Source of the DNA: an uncultured Porphyromonadaceae bacterium
GTDB lineage: Bacteria > Bacteroidota > Bacteroidia > Bacteroidales > Muribaculaceae
Assembly (NCBI GenBank): GCA_947176545.1
Contig: CAMWRB010000052.1
Location: 1-7,803 of the forward strand
Direction of reading: 5' to 3'
DNA length: 7,803 nucleotides
Positions 6,305-7,803 of this stretch are shown piece by piece. Positions within the stretch are counted from its first letter, which is position 1, and each line of letters starts with the position of its first letter. A model generated the notes under the pieces. The model saw only the letters and a program-made list of their open reading frames with translations, searched no databases and was not told the DNA's origin. Position numbers and translations under genes: made by a program.

Positions 6305-6493
6305 TCAGACAGTGGGGATATTCTTGTCGATGACGAGTTTGCCACGATAGTATCCGCATTCGCCGCAGATGGTGTGGTAAATGTGCCAAGAGCCACAGTT
6401 GGGGCAGATAGCGAGTGTGGGGATGAGGGCTTTGTCGTGTGTACGACGTTTCGCTGTTCTGGTGTGCGATTGTCTGCGTTTAGGATGTGCCAT
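6305..6493 (-). CDS. rpmF: Large-subunit ribosomal protein bL32
   Basis: This 62-residue protein is L32 of the 50S subunit. The basic N-terminus MAHPKRRQSHTRTAKRR is diagnostic. Four cysteines (C30, C33, C43, C46) form a zinc ribbon, so this is the zinc-binding form. The gene lies between yceD and fabH, 40 nt from the fabH start and 84 nt after yceD. The spacer towards yceD contains a GC-rich hairpin followed by AT-rich sequence right before this start codon. Confidence 0.98.
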   Translation of the reverse strand: MAHPKRRQSHTRTAKRRTHDKALIPTLAICPNCGSWHIYHTICGECGYYRGKLVIDKNIPTV

Positions 6494-6539
6494 TTTTATT
6501 TTTCTTTTTTAAGTTATTTTATTGAATTGATTATAATGT

Positions 6540-6575
6540 ACGGCTCGGGTCCCCGGGGTCGGGACGTGGGGCCGT
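6540..6575 (-). other. GC-rich stem-loop between yceD and rpmF
   Basis: ACGGC (6540-6544) pairs with GCCGT (6571-6575), and GTCCC (6549-6553) with GGGAC (6561-6565), around a 7-nt loop and a 4/5-nt internal loop. It begins 2 nt after the yceD stop on the minus strand. The following 46 nt before rpmF are strongly AT-rich. There is no U-run, so it is not a simple terminator. It could be a processing, stability or ribosomal-protein feedback site. Confidence 0.5.
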
Positions 6576-6577
6576 TG

Positions 6578-7093
6578 TCACTCTATGTCGTCGTTGCCAT
6601 ATTCAGCCTCTTCGAGCACATCTTCGGCTTCATCGTCGATGTTGGCGCGATGTTTGTTGAGCGCGCTTGCCATGGCGCGGTTACACTTGCCGAGCGGATG
6701 AACATGTCTGAGCGGAATAGTGAGCAGGATGGTGTCATACAGCATATACGCCACGTTGAGGTTGCTGTTGCTGTACGGGATTATGAGCAGGTCGTCGCTT
6801 TCGTCATCAAATTCCTCGCCGTATTTGACGATGATATGATAGTCGGTGTCGACTTCTATATCGAGAGGGTCGAGACATCTGTCGCAAGGCACCGTCACCG
6901 TGCCTTTGCAATGGAATGTACAGTCGTAGGCGTCATTCTTCTTTTCGAGGTCCATGTGGACTTTGACATCGGACTTCAGGATGCCGGTATGCTCCATATT
7001 CTTGAAGAACTCGGTATCGCAGACGAAGTCTTGCTCGTGTTTCCCGTCAGGAAGCGAGGCCAACTCAACTTTATATGCCGTGAATTTTCCCAC
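6578..7093 (-). CDS. yceD: YceD/DUF177 family protein (23S rRNA accumulation)
   Basis: This 171-residue protein belongs to DUF177 (YceD), almost always encoded next to rpmF. In E. coli and plants, members are needed for normal 23S rRNA accumulation; the exact molecular role is unsettled. Family marks are GTVTVPCDRCLDPL (64-77, with C70-x2-C73), the acidic stretch near residues 92-101, and YDTILLTIPLRHVHPLGKC (119-137). The C-terminus (153-171) is highly acidic. It is the first gene after the promoter at 7125-7155 and leads the yceD-rpmF-fabH unit. Confidence 0.93.
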   Translation of the reverse strand: MGKFTAYKVELASLPDGKHEQDFVCDTEFFKNMEHTGILKSDVKVHMDLEKKNDAYDCTFHCKGTVTVPCDRCLDPLDIEVDTDYHIIVKYGEEFDDESDDLLIIPYSNSNLNVAYMLYDTILLTIPLRHVHPLGKCNRAMASALNKHRANIDDEAEDVLEEAEYGNDDIE

Positions 7094-7124
7094 TTTAATA
7101 TCGATATATTAGAAAAAAGCGCCA

Positions 7125-7155
7125 CAAAGATAGTCAGTTTATTGATATTAACCAA
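7125..7155 (-). promoter_or_regulatory. Promoter of the yceD-rpmF-fabH operon
   Basis: On the minus strand TATCTTTG (7132-7125) matches TAnnTTTG exactly, with TTG (7155-7153) 20 nt upstream. It lies 31 nt before the yceD start codon, giving a leader of roughly 25 nt. It is the same arrangement as the tRNA-Ser promoter in this window. Confidence 0.82.
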
Positions 7156-7216
7156 CTGCTTCGGGCACTTTTTTTATTTTTGTTGCCAATTATGGCTGAT
7201 TTTTAACTTATACGGA

Positions 7217-7696
7217 TTACTTGACGATGACTTTGGCTGTCTTTCCCTCGAAGACTACGATGTAGATACCGGCGGGGAGGTTTTCGGTACCGGTCTCGAT
7301 ACCGCTGAGGTTGAAGACACGTGCTCCGGCCGGTGCCTCGATACGGCCGTCGAGTCCGTAGATGCCCGCTGCGTCGGCCTCGATGACTTCAACTTTGCTT
7401 TCGAGATTGGCGGGAACGAAGTTGATGATATTGGAGGTTACGCTTGAGGGATAGCCCTTGAAGGGGACAACGAATGCCTGGAACTCATTCACCCAGTATG
7501 CGTCGCTAATATTGGGGATAGTGAACGTCGTTGCTCCCTGAGTGGAGTAGTTGTTGTATTCGTCATAGGTCACCCACTTGTTGAGCATGTTCTTGTACTG
7601 CACTGTGAGCAGGTAGTCAGAAGCACCATCCGCTGCATCCCATTTGAGTGTTACACTGTTGGTGTCGGCATCGGCTGTGGGAGAGTCGTGAAGTTC
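7217..7696 (-). CDS. C-terminal part of a secreted protein: fibronectin III-like domain plus type IX sorting-like tail
   Basis: Only the last 159 residues are real; the 5' part of the gene is lost at the contig end. Genuine coding begins at 7696 with ELHDSPTADAD. Residues 14-90 look like a fibronectin type III domain (SVTLKWDAADGASDYLLTVQY, later FVVPFKGYPSS, typical beta-strand spacing). Residues 112-159 resemble a type IX secretion C-terminal domain: GIYGLDGRI, ARVFNLSG, LPAGIYIVVFEGKTAKVIVK. Such tails send proteins across the outer membrane for surface attachment or release in Bacteroidetes. The enzymatic or binding part of the protein is missing, so its role cannot be told. It ends 124 nt upstream of yceD, with no clear terminator between. 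Confidence 0.8.
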   Translation of the reverse strand, partial: ELHDSPTADADTNSVTLKWDAADGASDYLLTVQYKNMLNKWVTYDEYNNYSTQGATTFTIPNISDAYWVNEFQAFVVPFKGYPSSVTSNIINFVPANLESKVEVIEADAAGIYGLDGRIEAPAGARVFNLSGIETGTENLPAGIYIVVFEGKTAKVIVK

Positions 7697-7803
7697 CTGT
7701 CTCGTATACACAACTGACGCTGCCGACGAATAGAGAGGTGTAGATCTAGGGGGTCGCCGTATCATTAAAAAAAAAGGGGGGGGGGGGGGGGGGGGGGGGG
7801 GGG
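7697..7803. other. Sequencing artefact: Nextera adapter read-through with poly-A and poly-G
   Basis: This is not genomic DNA. 7697-7715 is the Nextera mosaic end (CTGTCTCTTATACACATCT) with two mismatches. 7716-7729 is the GACGCTGCCGACGA adapter part. 7730-7737, ATAGAGAG, is the reverse complement of i5 index CTCTCTAT (S502). 7738-7766 is the P5 sequence with two mismatches, ending CGCCGTATCATT. Then nine A (7767-7775) and 28 G (7776-7803) follow, the no-signal pattern of two-colour Illumina machines. The order is that of a read 2 running out of a short insert. Confidence 0.98.

Noticed and set aside
6374..7447. A 357-aa plus-strand open frame across rpmF, yceD and the surface-protein fragment
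   Set aside because: It covers three real genes on the other strand plus their intergenic spacers. Its composition follows antisense codons.
7776..7803. A 28-base G-run that could be read as a G-quadruplex or telomere-like element
   Set aside because: It follows a complete Illumina adapter and poly-A, so it is a no-signal artefact of two-colour sequencing.

Overview
This window looks like the chromosome of a Bacteroidales bacterium, possibly Muribaculaceae or a relative. The family-level guess is weak; the phylum-level one is strong. Evidence for the phylum is the promoter type (TTG about 20 nt before TAnnTTTG, the Bacteroidetes sigma factor signature), start codons without Shine-Dalgarno sequences, the gene order yceD-rpmF-fabH-era-der with no plsX, and a type IX secretion-like C-terminal domain. 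Most of the window is conserved housekeeping sequence.

Layout. Positions 1-137 hold a tRNA-Ser(GCU) on the minus strand, cut off by the window edge in its variable arm, with its own promoter. Positions 162-1151 are a small accessory patch on the minus strand. It contains a degenerate tandem repeat, an N-acetylmuramoyl-L-alanine amidase of the T7-lysozyme type, and just upstream a small membrane-anchored coiled-coil protein overlapping it by ATGA. The pair resembles a phage lysis cassette. Positions 1098-1464 are a 367-bp divergent intergenic region with two perfect inverted repeats, a promoter in each direction and a 13-bp stem-loop at the likely 5' end of the recA mRNA. recA (1465-2658, +) follows and converges on a long minus-strand run.

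The minus-strand run, in transcription order, is yceD/DUF177, rpmF (L32), fabH, a terminator, era and der, ending in a series of 3' hairpins and a strong terminator at 2677-2728. A textbook promoter lies at 7125-7155. The run links ribosome biogenesis (L32, Era, Der, and YceD with a probable link to 23S rRNA) with initiation of fatty acid synthesis (FabH).

Positions 7217-7696 carry the last 159 residues of a minus-strand secreted or surface protein: a fibronectin III-like domain and a C-terminal sorting-like domain. Its beginning is lost.

Positions 7697-7803 are not biological. They are Illumina Nextera read-through (mosaic end, i5 index, P5 adapter, poly-A, poly-G) left at the contig end. 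The apparent start codon of the last reading frame lies inside this adapter.

I found no clear new multi-gene system. The points most worth checking are the lysis-like pair with its unusual repeats, the recA leader hairpin, the overlapping hairpins after der, and the adapter contamination.
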